From Holophagales bacterium (GTDB lineage: Bacteria; Acidobacteriota; Thermoanaerobaculia; UBA5066), in NCBI GenBank assembly GCA_016716705.1, contig JADJVF010000004.1, positions 124,001 through 188,000 on the forward strand: a stretch of DNA of 64,000 nucleotides, written 5' to 3'. How positions within the stretch are numbered: the stretch's first letter is position 1; every line of letters starts with the position of its first letter. A program made the translations under genes and the position numbers. Under the pieces are notes generated by a model that searched no databases, had not been told where the DNA came from, and was given only the letters and a program-made list of their open reading frames with translations. Shown here one piece after another: positions 16,901-25,817 of this stretch.

Positions 16901-18814
16901 ATGAGAGCTGGGTTCCCGGGGCGAATCGCCCTCGCGGCCCTTCTCCTTCTTTCCATCCTGTCCGCCTCTCCGGCGCGGGCGTGGATCTACCCCGAGCACC
17001 GGGCGATCGCGGGGAAGGCCGTCGCGGACATGGGCCCGGCCGAACGCGAGGCGCTCGACGCACTCTGGACCGAGGCGCGGCAGGGGCATGAGGATCGGCT
17101 CTGTGCAGTCCCGTGGGCCGCGGACCAGGGGCCGAAGCCTACGTGCATCAACTGGGCCGCGTGGCCGGCGATCTCCGGAGACCACTCCTGCTCGGCGGGC
17201 GAGATGCTCGGGACGGTGCTCGACAGCGACTGGATCCTGAAGGTGGCGGGAGTCTGTTCACGCCTCGAGGTCGCCATGGCGACGGCGAAAAACCCCATCG
17301 ACCTGAGGAACCGGCTGGTCCGTTCGGACCTCGAGCTTGCGCGGGCCGACAAGGATTACGCCTCGCGGGCCGGCGCCAACAACGTCCACTTCCTCCTCGC
17401 GCGCAGCTCCGACGACGGCCTCGCGTACCTGAAGGAAAGCGCAAAGAATGGCGGCGAGCTGAATGCCCTCGGCACGTGGCTGAGAGCGCACTTGGCCGCG
17501 CTCCGGCTGGCGGCCGAGCTCGGTTCCGGGCGCGTCGCCCCGGCCGACCGGCCCGCGCTCGCGCGGACGATCCTCGCCCTGGAGGCGTACGGCACCCACT
17601 TCCTGGAGGACTCCTTCGCCTCGGGCCACGTGGCGGGGTGCTGGGGCGACGTGGCGACGCGCAAGGGGACGCACGACTACTACAACGAGCACGGTGTCGA
17701 CACCCGGACGTGGGACGGGAAGCCGATCGTCCTCTACGGCGACGCGCGGATGAGGACGGAAGACCGGGACCGGGCCGCTCCCACCATCCGTGCGAGCCTG
17801 TCCCAGGTCCTCGCGGCACTCCAGCCGGGAAGCGATCTGGCTCAGGCAGCCTCCGAGATTCCCCTTTCTCCCGCGGAGGGAATGGCGGCGTTCGACACGT
17901 GCACGTCGACGGAGCTGCCCCCATTCCCGGATCTCCCGGAGTCCCTCCGCGAGCCCCTGGGAACGATCCTCCGCACCATTCCGGTCGCCGGCCGAGGCAA
18001 GGACGCATCTCTGCCGCGATTCCGTTCCGAGGTCGGTCCCTTCATCGGCCTGTCGAGCGGCATTCGTGGCGCCTGGGCAAGCGGCGGCCTCGAATCCGAG
18101 TCGAGCGGCTCCCGCCTGACCGGCACCCTCGACCTCTCCGTGAGGGTCGGACTCGGCCTCGAGGCCCTTCTCGGAGACATGGCTGACGGCCAGGTATTCC
18201 TCCAGGCCGGCGTCGCCTACGCGGCGAAGCAGAAGAGCTCCTGCGAGGGATGCACGTATTCGGAAACCGTCCAGTCGCTTTTCCCGCGGATGCCCGCACG
18301 CGTGGGCATCTCGACCCGCCTGCGGGTTCCCTTCTGGCTCATCCCGGGAGACCTCCTCGTCGCCACGCCGCTCCTCGCGTTCACCGCGCCGCACACGCTC
18401 GAGAAGATGGCGATCGTCGCCGGCGACGGCGGGCTGATCCCCTGGCAGGCGGGGTTCTCCTCGTTCATGGGGCGCGTCCAGTTCTGCCTGGGCCGAGAGG
18501 TGGGCGCCACCTTCTACGGCTACTCGGGGGGAGAAGACCAGTTTCTGGCCCTGACGACCTCTGAATCCGGTGCGCAGAAGCTCGTTCCCGTCTCGCTCCG
18601 GTCGATCGACTTCGACGTACCCATCGTCGAGATCCGTCCTTACCGCGGCTTCTCCGAGAACCAGACGTCGGCGCTCCTCTTCCAGATCGGTGCCGGGGCG
18701 GACGTCCCGCAGAAGGTGACCGCCCTCTACCCGCCGGGCACCCCCGCTCCGGACCTCAAGACGAGCTACTACGGCTACGTCCGGGTCTTCTTCGATTGGA
18801 GACGGTACTTCTGA
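16901..18814 (+). CDS. Zinc-dependent phospholipase C/S1-P1 nuclease-like protein with a beta-barrel-like C-terminal domain
   Basis: 637 residues. Predicted signal peptidase cleavage after SPARA would leave Trp28 as the mature N-terminus, as in PLC and S1/P1 nucleases, where the N-terminal Trp binds zinc. Further ligand candidates follow in family order: His33 in PEHRAI, Asp94/His95, His163, then His233, Asp237 and His243 in THFLEDSFASGH. From about residue 340 the sequence changes to amphipathic strands with aromatic ends (FLQAGVAYAAKQ, VGISTRLRVPFW) and ends YVRVFFDWRRYF with a terminal Phe, as in outer-membrane barrels. It is therefore probably a surface- or periplasm-facing phosphoesterase tethered to a barrel. 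Operon with the DUF3943 gene. Confidence 0.7.
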   Translation: MRAGFPGRIALAALLLLSILSASPARAWIYPEHRAIAGKAVADMGPAEREALDALWTEARQGHEDRLCAVPWAADQGPKPTCINWAAWPAISGDHSCSAGEMLGTVLDSDWILKVAGVCSRLEVAMATAKNPIDLRNRLVRSDLELARADKDYASRAGANNVHFLLARSSDDGLAYLKESAKNGGELNALGTWLRAHLAALRLAAELGSGRVAPADRPALARTILALEAYGTHFLEDSFASGHVAGCWGDVATRKGTHDYYNEHGVDTRTWDGKPIVLYGDARMRTEDRDRAAPTIRASLSQVLAALQPGSDLAQAASEIPLSPAEGMAAFDTCTSTELPPFPDLPESLREPLGTILRTIPVAGRGKDASLPRFRSEVGPFIGLSSGIRGAWASGGLESESSGSRLTGTLDLSVRVGLGLEALLGDMADGQVFLQAGVAYAAKQKSSCEGCTYSETVQSLFPRMPARVGISTRLRVPFWLIPGDLLVATPLLAFTAPHTLEKMAIVAGDGGLIPWQAGFSSFMGRVQFCLGREVGATFYGYSGGEDQFLALTTSESGAQKLVPVSLRSIDFDVPIVEIRPYRGFSENQTSALLFQIGAGADVPQKVTALYPPGTPAPDLKTSYYGYVRVFFDWRRYF

Positions 18815-18861
18815 CGCGAACGGGCTCCGGTGCGTGAGTGGGATCGTCCCCGGTTGGAGCA

Positions 18862-18879
18862 ATGGTACAGTTCTACCAT
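18862..18879 (+). promoter_or_regulatory. Palindromic operator candidate overlapping the vapB start
   Basis: ATGGTA-CAGTTC-TACCAT: perfect 6-bp inverted arms (18862-18867 and 18874-18879) with a 6-base spacer. The right arm overlaps the first two bases of the antitoxin ATG. AbrB-type antitoxins bind such palindromes to repress their own operon. Confidence 0.55.
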
Positions 18880-19123
18880 GCGAATCACCATGGACGTCGC
18901 CGGTCGCATCGTCATCCCGAAGCCCCTGCGCCTGCGGCTCCACCTCGTCGCCGGCGAGCCGCTCGTCCTTCGCGAGCGGGATGGGCGTCTCGAGATCGAG
19001 CCAGCGCCGACCCCGATGTCGCTCGAGGCGAGGAAGGGCGGGGTCGTCGCCGTTCCGCGGGATCCGCTCCCCGTGCTGACCGACGAGATCGTTCGGGAGA
19101 CATTGGAGAGGTCGAGGCGTTGA
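18878..19123 (+). CDS. vapB: AbrB/MazE-type antitoxin
   Basis: 81 residues. Residues 1-45 form a SpoVT-AbrB swapped-hairpin domain (MRITMDVAGRIVIPKPLR, then LVAGEPLVLRERDGRLEIE). The remainder is the flexible tail that would wrap the toxin. The nearest GGAG lies about 20 bases upstream, so the message may be leaderless or weakly initiated. The stop overlaps the toxin start. Together with the operator it forms a standard autoregulated toxin-antitoxin operon. Confidence 0.85.
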   Translation: MRITMDVAGRIVIPKPLRLRLHLVAGEPLVLRERDGRLEIEPAPTPMSLEARKGGVVAVPRDPLPVLTDEIVRETLERSRR

Positions 19124-19524
19124 TCGCCGTCGACACGAGCGTCGTCGTCGCCGCGTTCGCGTCCTGGCACGAAGGCCATGCCTCCGCGGTCTCCGCGCTG
19201 GCGCGCCGGCCACGGCTACCTGCCCACGTCGCCGTCGAGGCGTTCTCGGTACTGACCCGGTTGCCGCCGCCGCACCGTGCACCCGCGGACCTCGTGGAGC
19301 GGTTCCTCCGGGAGCGCTTTCCGGAGCCGCTACTGCCTCTTCCGGCGGAAGCACAGCGCGCTCTCCTCAGCCTCGCGGTCCGAGCGGGCCTGGCCGGAGG
19401 CGCGATCTACGATGCCCTGGTGGCGGTGACGGCGAAGCGGGCTTCGGCCTCGCTACTGACTCGCGACCGGAGGGCCGCGCCGACCTACGAGGCCGTCGGC
19501 GTCCGGTACGAGCTTCTATCGTGA
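19120..19524 (+). CDS. vapC: PIN-domain ribonuclease toxin
   Basis: 134 residues from a TTG start that overlaps the antitoxin stop (cgTTGa). PIN-fold acidic residues are present: Asp5 in IAVDTSVVVAAF, a Glu in HVAVEAFSVLTRL, Asp in IYDALVAVTA and Asp in LLTRDRRA. VapC toxins cleave tRNA or rRNA. Length and order match the family and the gene looks intact. Confidence 0.85.
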   Translation: MIAVDTSVVVAAFASWHEGHASAVSALARRPRLPAHVAVEAFSVLTRLPPPHRAPADLVERFLRERFPEPLLPLPAEAQRALLSLAVRAGLAGGAIYDALVAVTAKRASASLLTRDRRAAPTYEAVGVRYELLS

Positions 19525-19662
19525 GGACGGGAGGCCGCTTCCTCCGCTTCACCCCGACGAGCTGCGCATCGCCATCGAGCTGACCGGGCACGCCTTCAGA
19601 GCGCACGGACGGTTTCGCTCGTTACCCTCAGCATTGCAGCCGGGTGCCCGCGGTGAGCCTCC

Positions 19663-21865
19663 TCAGAACGCCACGCCGAGCTGGAACGTGACGGCGGACC
19701 GTCCGCCCTCCGCCATGCCATAGGCGACGTAGACCGGGCCGAGCGGGCTGTCGATCCCGACGAAGACCGAACCGGCGTACCGCAGGTTCGAGAAGCTCAC
19801 GTCCGAGCCGGTCTTCCAGACGTTGCCGGCCTCGAGCGACACGCCGAGGTAGTAGGCCCCTCCGATGATCGAGGTCTTGAAGCGGTTGATCTCGCGAAGG
19901 TACGTCACCGACCCGAACGCCATGTAGGGCCCGTACAGCTCGTCCCTCGTGTATCCGGAGAGGCGGCGGAACCCGCCCAGCTTGAACGCATCGTAATACG
20001 GCAGGTCGGTCTTCACCGGGCTGCCCCCCGTCGCCAGCACCTGAAATACGTTCTTGCCCGAAGAGAAGGCGGCCATTCCGATCCCGTGGAGCCTTCGCGT
20101 ACTGTCGTCCGCTCCGAGGGCCGGCGTCTCCCAGTCCATCGCGACGCGGAGGGCGGCGCCCTTGCTCGGGAACGGGACGTTGTCACGGCTGTCCACGGTC
20201 AGCCTCGCGACGACGGCGCCGCGAGAGACGCTCTCGGCCTGCAGAGCCTCGGTCGTGGTCGGGTCGGTCCAGAGGTGCCCCAGCTGTGCGCCGCCCCTCA
20301 GCTCCCAGAACCTCCCGTCCCCGACGCCGGCGACGGCGCCCCACATGTATTGTTTTTCCTGGACGCCTACCGTTCCGAGCCCTTCGACCGGCACCAGGGG
20401 CGTCTGCGTCTGCCAGCTGGCGACGCCGGAGACGAAGAACGGCGACGCCACTTTCACCGGCTGGAAGAACTCGCCGGTGATGGTCGTGATCTCCCCGACC
20501 CCCGCGATGGCACGCCACTCCGCACCGAGGCGGTTCACGCTCGTGCTGGTGACGGAGGCGAGCAGCTCGAACCCGTTGTTCCCCTTGAAGTCGGAATTGA
20601 GGTTGATGCCGAACTGGGCCGAGGTCCTCGCCCAGGCCCGGTCCTTGATGACGATCTGGAGGACGTTGCCGTCGCCGCGCGGGACGATCCGGAAGTCGAC
20701 GAGGTCGAACTCGCCGATCGAGTTGATGCTCGTGAGGTCCTCCTCGAGGAGCTTCATGTCGAGCGGACCCGGCTTCGTCTTCACGTGCGACAGGACGATC
20801 GCGTTCGAGACCGGAGACGGGTTGACGAGCTCGATGGACGCGATCGCGAAGGGTTTGTAGGCCTTGCGTCGCGTCCTCTCGCGCCAGGCCCGGTACTCGG
20901 CCTCGGGCACCGAGAATCGCTTCAGCTCCTCGATCTGCGCGCGCGCCGCCTTCTCTCCCGCCGCCACGGCGTCCCGGACCCGCTTGAAGTCGATGAACGA
21001 GATGTCGCCGAGGTCCGGCTCGATGAAGACGTCCTTCGTACTGATCGCCGCCTTCGACAGCCTCACGTTCCGCGCGGTCGCGGCGTTGGTCACCTGGTTG
21101 ATGATCTTGACGAGGCTGGTGAGCTTCTCCTTCCCAGCCGGCGGCGTCCCGATGTTGACCGCCACGAGGACCTCGGCCCCCGCCTTGCGGGCCGTCTCTA
21201 CGGGGAAGTTCTCGGCGACTCCGCCGTCCACGAGGAGCCGGCCGTCGATCTCGACCGGGGAGAAGAGGCCGGGGAACGCCATGCTCGCCCGCATGGCGTC
21301 GGCGACGTTCCCGTGGGAGAGGACGATCCCTTCCCCGCTCGCGACGTCCGTCGCGGTGGCCCGGAAGGGAATCGAGAGCTTGTCGAAGTCGTCGACCGTC
21401 GCCGAGGGAAGCGTGAGCTGGCGGAGGATGAAGTTCAGCTTCTGCCCTTCGACCAGACCCGTCGGCAGCGCGGTGTGTCCGTCCTGTATGCCGATCCTGA
21501 TCTTCGTGAGAAACGAGGATTCGTCGAACTTGCGCCGGAACGGCATCTCCTTACGCGGCACCTTGTCCTCGAAGGAGGCGTCCCAGTCCATCGTGGCGAG
21601 GGCGTCCTCCATCTCCTGCGGCGACATCCCGGTCGCGTAGAGCCCGCCGACGATCGAGCCCATGCTCGCGCCGGCGATGAGGTCGACGGGGACGTGAATC
21701 TCCTCGAGGACCTTCAGCACACCGACGTGGGCCGCGCCGCGCGCCCCTCCGCCCGAGAGAACGAGCCCGATGCGAGGTCTGGGCGCGGCCTTCTCCGTCG
21801 CTGGCTGGCCGAATGCGGGAAAAGGCAATCAGGGCGACGAAAAGGGTGATTCGCAGGTGTCTCAT
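19663..21865 (-). CDS. Patatin-like phospholipase with BamA-type barrel (frameshifted at signal peptide)
   Basis: The 721-residue frame from 21828 has the patatin domain first: oxyanion loop SGGGARGAAHVG, nucleophile GASMGS (Ser55 in this frame) and the DGG aspartate (Asp201). A POTRA-like segment lies at about 330-400, then a barrel of about 16 strands ending VTFQLGVAF. This is the layout of type Vd autotransporters such as PlpD. The signal peptide (MRHLRITLFVALIAF) sits at 21865 in another frame. One extra T in the run near 21825 separates the halves; removing it gives LIAFPAFGQPATEK. The mature enzyme would be displayed on or released from the cell surface. Confidence 0.85.
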
Positions 21866-22129
21866 CAGGATGCTCCGCGCCTCTCGAGCGTCCGCTCGGG
21901 CAGCGCAGTTTAGCTCTCGTCCGGCGGGGGAACACCTCGTAGGATTCCGAGGTGACCGCCCCTTCGAGCCAGGCCGGGACTGCTGTCAGTACCACGACAC
22001 GAGCCAGGCGCAGATCGACCGGTTCAGGAAGGCCGTCCCGGCCCGCATGGAAGGGAGCGGGTGCAGGGTCAAGCAGGCCCGGACGAACTCCCGGGACGGG
22101 GCCGGGCAGATGACCTGATCCCGCGCGTT
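21866..22129. other. Intergenic region
   Basis: 264 bases between two minus-strand genes. It should contain the promoter of the patatin gene. No convincing ORF, repeat or terminator was seen. Confidence 0.35.
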
Positions 22130-23014
22130 CTATCTCGCTCCTGCGGAGAAGCGTTTCGAGTGCTTCACCCGCAAGCGTTCCATCGCCGTCCTGTCGACGG
22201 CCGGCGCAACGAGCTTCTGCATCGCGAACACGGCCTGGAGGTACTCGTCGACGCAACCCTCGGCCCGCTCCGGCGGAAGCCTCCCGTCCTTCACGGCGGC
22301 GGCGAAGTAGTCGGGATCGCTCCCGTAGGCCATGCAGAGGATGTTGTAGTACCGCTGGGAATCGAGGCCGTGAACGTCGGCGTAGTCGCTCTCGTCCATC
22401 TTCCGGGAGTGGGCTTCGTGGAAGTAGGACCAGGCGGCGCCCCTGAGCATCCTGAGCGCCACCCCCTTGCCGAGCCGCAGGAGGGTGATCGCCGCGAAGG
22501 CGTCGGCCGCGTCCTCTTCCCGTCCCAGAATCGGGACGTCGAGCAGGTCGAATACCGCGTGCCCCGTCTCGTGGAGGAGAACGAATACCGTCGGGCCGTC
22601 TATGGCCTCCTGGAGCGTGACCCTTCCCGGCTTGCCGGCGACGGCCGCCTTCCGTAGGTCCGCCAGGTACTCGTAGCAGAAGGTGACGGACCCATCCTCC
22701 GGCTCGTACCAGGCGTTCGAGGTCCCGTCGCACCCGGCGAACCTCAGGGTCAGCGGCCGCGGGAGGCGGACGACCGCGAGAACCTCCGCGAGCTGCTCGA
22801 GCACTCGGCGATCCCGCATGTCCTCGAAGAGCACCTGGTGGGCCCGATCCGTAGGCTTGAGGTACTCGATACGAACCGGTGGCGGAGCCGGGGCGGGCGG
22901 CTCGGCCTGGCTCTTTGGCGCGACCCGGCACGAGACGCTGGCGATGGCGAGGAGGAGAAGGGCGCCTCGACGCCCCCCACCAGTGGCGGTTCGTACCGGG
23001 CTTCGCCTCGTCAC
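22130..23014 (-). CDS. DUF4344-like putative metallopeptidase, lipoprotein
   Basis: 294 residues, GTG start overlapping the stop of the upstream cytochrome gene (GTGA, 23014-23011). A signal peptide with a Cys (SVSCRV) suggests a lipoprotein. The zinc motif HETGHAVFDLLDVP (about residue 155) is followed by GREEDAADAFAA, which supplies a third acidic ligand, as in the DUF4344 family. Substrate is unknown. Coupling to the octahaem cytochrome suggests a role in that respiratory module or its maturation; this is inference. Confidence 0.75.
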   Translation of the reverse strand: MTRRSPVRTATGGGRRGALLLLAIASVSCRVAPKSQAEPPAPAPPPVRIEYLKPTDRAHQVLFEDMRDRRVLEQLAEVLAVVRLPRPLTLRFAGCDGTSNAWYEPEDGSVTFCYEYLADLRKAAVAGKPGRVTLQEAIDGPTVFVLLHETGHAVFDLLDVPILGREEDAADAFAAITLLRLGKGVALRMLRGAAWSYFHEAHSRKMDESDYADVHGLDSQRYYNILCMAYGSDPDYFAAAVKDGRLPPERAEGCVDEYLQAVFAMQKLVAPAVDRTAMERLRVKHSKRFSAGAR

Positions 23015-25296
23015 CGGCCGACCATCCCCTTGAGCTGCCCCGACTCCGGACGCGCAGGGTCGATTGCGGCCATCCGGTCTGCCAGGGAGCCCACCTCGGC
23101 GAGCCTTCCCTTGCGGAGGAGGAAGTCCGCGAAGGCGAAGAGAAAGTCGTAGTTCGCCGGCTCGAGCTCGACCGCCCTCCGAAGCATCTTCTCGGCCTCG
23201 GCGTCGTGCCCGGCGCGGACAAGGGCGAGACCCGCGTTGTAGGCGGCACGCGCGTTCGCGGGCATCCCGGAGGCGGCACGCGAAAGGAAAGCCGCGGCCT
23301 CTTCCATCTTCCCCGTCTCGGCCAGGAGGAGCCCGAGCGAGTACGCGATCTGCGCCTCGTGCGGGCTCGTGTCGAGGGCCTCGCGCAGGAGCTTCTCGGC
23401 CTCGCCGTTCTTCCCCTGCCGGGCCAGGAGGAGGGCGAGGTTCGCCTTCGGCGGGGCCCAGAGCTCGTCGACCGCGATCGCCCGGCGGTAGGACTCCTCG
23501 GCCCGCGCCGGGTCGTCCTGCTTCTCGTAGAGGAGGCCGAGGTTGTGCCCCGCGTACGAGAAGTCGAGGGAGTACTCCATCGCCCTGACGTAGTCGGCGA
23601 GGGCCGTGGCGAGGGCTTCCTGCTGGTAGGCCTTGAGGAGCGCCGGCGGCGTCCCGGCGAGTGCGGACGCGGCCTCGAGACGAACGGCGCGGAAGGGGTC
23701 CGCAAGCAGAGGCGCCAGCCGGGCCACGCGTTCCGTCGGGTCCTGGATCGGGGCCTCCGAAACGGCCGTCCTTCGAATCAGCGGCTCCTCGTCGAGGAGC
23801 GCGCGGCGGAAGGCGGCGGTGACCTCGTCTCCCTGGTATCGGCCGAGAAGCGAGAGGGCGGTGGCCCTGACGAGGGTCGGCGAGAGGTTGTCTCCCGCGA
23901 GCCGCAGCAGGTCCGTCCTGGCCGAAGGCTCCTCCTTCCGGCCCGCCGCGAGGACCGTACCGTAGTGCGGCTTTCGCGCCGTGCCGTACCACCTGTCATA
24001 CGCGGCAGCCGACCACGAGAGCGGCTTGTCGGCGTGGCACCCGGACTGGCTGCACGCATTCGGCACGCCGAGGTCCTTCGTCAGGTCGGGCCGCGGGACG
24101 CGGATGCTGTGGTCGGCGCGCAGGTGGACGACCATGAAGGGCGACTTCGGCATGTGGCAGGAGACGCAGAGCGCGCCTTCGCTGGGGCGTCCCTGCCACT
24201 CCTTCCTGTGGAAGTGGTGGCGCGGGTCGTCGTACGCCGGGGCCGAGTGGCACTGCAGGCAGACGCCGTTCCCTTCCTTGCGCAGCTTCAGGCTGTGGGC
24301 GTCGTGGCAGTCGATGCAGCGGACGCCCATCCGGAACATCTTGCTCTGGACGAACGAGCCGTACTCGAAGTCCTCGTCGAGGATCTGCCCGTCGGGGTAG
24401 TAAGTCCCCTCGGCGAGCAGAACCGGGAGGTGGTTGTCGAGGAGCTCCGACCGGCGGTGGTCGTAGTCGCCCAGCTCCGTCCGGCGCGAGTGGCACGGGG
24501 CGCAGAGCTCCACGAGCTCCCGGTTCGTGATGCCCGAGGTCTTCATGACGAGGCCGAAGTTTTCGACCCGCGCCCGTCCCATCGGCGGAACGTCGGCCCA
24601 CGCCACGTGCCGTGAACCCGGCCCGTGGCACGCCTCGCAGCTCACGTCCACTTCGGACCAGGTGGTGTCGTAGCTGTTCGTCTTCGGGTCGAACCCCTTC
24701 ACCAGGTTCGTGGAGTGGCACTCGGCGCACATGCCGTTCCAGTTCTGGCTGTTGCGCGTCCAGTGGAGCCAGTCGGACGGCGGGATCCTCTTGCCGGGAT
24801 AGAGGAAGAACCACCGCCTCTCAGGCACGTCCCAGGCCACGGAGAATGCCTGCATTCGCCCGCCGGGAAAGCGGACCAGGTACTGCTGGAGCGGTTCCCA
24901 GCCGAAGGTGTAGGCGACCTCGAAGACCTGCAGTCCTGGATTCCCGATCGGCCCGTTTGTCTCGATCAGGTACTTCGTCCCCTCGCGGAAGAACCGGGCC
25001 CTCATCCCGTCTCCCTCGAAGACGACGCCGGAGAAGTCGCCCCGCACCGTCGCGTCGGTTGCTTCGGTCATCGCCTGGTCGTGGTGCGAGCCGGTCCAGG
25101 CCTTCGTCGCCTTCTCGTGGCAGCGGGCGCACTCCTTCCGGCCCACGAATGTCGCCTCGGCCGCGATCCGGCTCTTCGGGGCCGGCCCTCGCAGCGACTC
25201 GCGGGCGAGATGCACGGGACACGACGCGACGACGAGGCCGGCAGCCACGAGCGCCGTCAGCCTCCAGCGCGAGAGGGAGTCCGATCGCGTCAGCAC
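23011..25296 (-). CDS. Octahaem c-type cytochrome with HEAT-like and TPR domains
   Basis: 761 residues, GTG start at 25296. The signal/anchor ends VVASCPVH. Seven CxxCH motifs are visible (CARCH, CAECH, CEACH, CAPCH, CIDCH, CLQCH, CVSCH) plus one CxxxCH-type site (CSQSGCH), so up to eight haems in the first ~400 residues. A HEAT-like stretch (LSPTLVRATALSLLGRY, DPFRAVRLEAASALAG) follows, then four or five TPR units from about 560 to 740 (YAGHNLGLLYEKQDDPARAE, PPKANLALLLARQG). It probably takes electrons from the bc complex encoded just upstream and contacts a partner through the TPRs. The metallopeptidase gene overlaps its stop. Confidence 0.85.
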   Translation of the reverse strand: MLTRSDSLSRWRLTALVAAGLVVASCPVHLARESLRGPAPKSRIAAEATFVGRKECARCHEKATKAWTGSHHDQAMTEATDATVRGDFSGVVFEGDGMRARFFREGTKYLIETNGPIGNPGLQVFEVAYTFGWEPLQQYLVRFPGGRMQAFSVAWDVPERRWFFLYPGKRIPPSDWLHWTRNSQNWNGMCAECHSTNLVKGFDPKTNSYDTTWSEVDVSCEACHGPGSRHVAWADVPPMGRARVENFGLVMKTSGITNRELVELCAPCHSRRTELGDYDHRRSELLDNHLPVLLAEGTYYPDGQILDEDFEYGSFVQSKMFRMGVRCIDCHDAHSLKLRKEGNGVCLQCHSAPAYDDPRHHFHRKEWQGRPSEGALCVSCHMPKSPFMVVHLRADHSIRVPRPDLTKDLGVPNACSQSGCHADKPLSWSAAAYDRWYGTARKPHYGTVLAAGRKEEPSARTDLLRLAGDNLSPTLVRATALSLLGRYQGDEVTAAFRRALLDEEPLIRRTAVSEAPIQDPTERVARLAPLLADPFRAVRLEAASALAGTPPALLKAYQQEALATALADYVRAMEYSLDFSYAGHNLGLLYEKQDDPARAEESYRRAIAVDELWAPPKANLALLLARQGKNGEAEKLLREALDTSPHEAQIAYSLGLLLAETGKMEEAAAFLSRAASGMPANARAAYNAGLALVRAGHDAEAEKMLRRAVELEPANYDFLFAFADFLLRKGRLAEVGSLADRMAAIDPARPESGQLKGMVGR

Positions 25297-25310
25297 CTCG
25301 CCACGGTCCT

Positions 25311-25817
25311 TCAGCCCCTCGTCACCTGGGACGCGTCGAACGCGGACCGCCGAATCGCCGCCGAGACGTCCACCTTGACGATGCCGTTCTCGATCCGGAT
25401 CGCAAAGAGGTCGAGCGGGCGCGGTGCGGGTGGGGCGAGGACGTCGCCGCGCAGGTCGAAGAGGGATGCGTGGCACGGGCACGCGAACCGGCCGGCGGCT
25501 TCGTCCCACGGGACGCTGCAGCCGAGGTGCGTGCACTGCCGGTGGAGGGCGAGGAAGCCGCCGTCGGCGAGCCTCACGAGGTAGAACTTCCCCGCCGGGA
25601 AGGCCGTCACCGAGCCGGGAGCGAAGCTCTCCATCGGCCCGGCGACGACGAGGCTCCCGGCGTTCGTCACCGCTTTCGGGCGCGGCTTCAGGAACGAGGC
25701 GACGATCCACGCGGCCTCTCCGATCGCCGCGACGCCGAGCCCGACCCACGCGAGCCGGAGGAACGACCTGCGCGGCGACTGCGCCGCTCTCTCCGAGGGA
25801 GGCGTCACGCGTTCCAC
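25311..25817 (-). CDS. Rieske iron-sulfur protein of a bc-type complex
   Basis: 168 residues from GTG 25817, which overlaps the cytochrome b stop by 13 bases. A basic N-terminus (SPRRSFLRL) precedes one transmembrane helix (WVGLGVAAIGEAAWIVASFL), probably Tat-exported. The [2Fe-2S] ligands are intact: CTHLGC and CPCHASLFD. The uncorrected reading frame joins it to cytochrome b as one 547-residue ORF; this is caused by a frameshift near 25930, not a true fusion. Confidence 0.9.
   Translation of the reverse strand: MERVTPPSERAAQSPRRSFLRLAWVGLGVAAIGEAAWIVASFLKPRPKAVTNAGSLVVAGPMESFAPGSVTAFPAGKFYLVRLADGGFLALHRQCTHLGCSVPWDEAAGRFACPCHASLFDLRGDVLAPPAPRPLDLFAIRIENGIVKVDVSAAIRRSAFDASQVTRG

Noticed and set aside
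21900..22129. Possible short plus-strand peptide with QYHDTSQAQIDRFRKA
   Set aside because: No ribosome-binding site or start in a sensible place and no recognised homology; left as intergenic.
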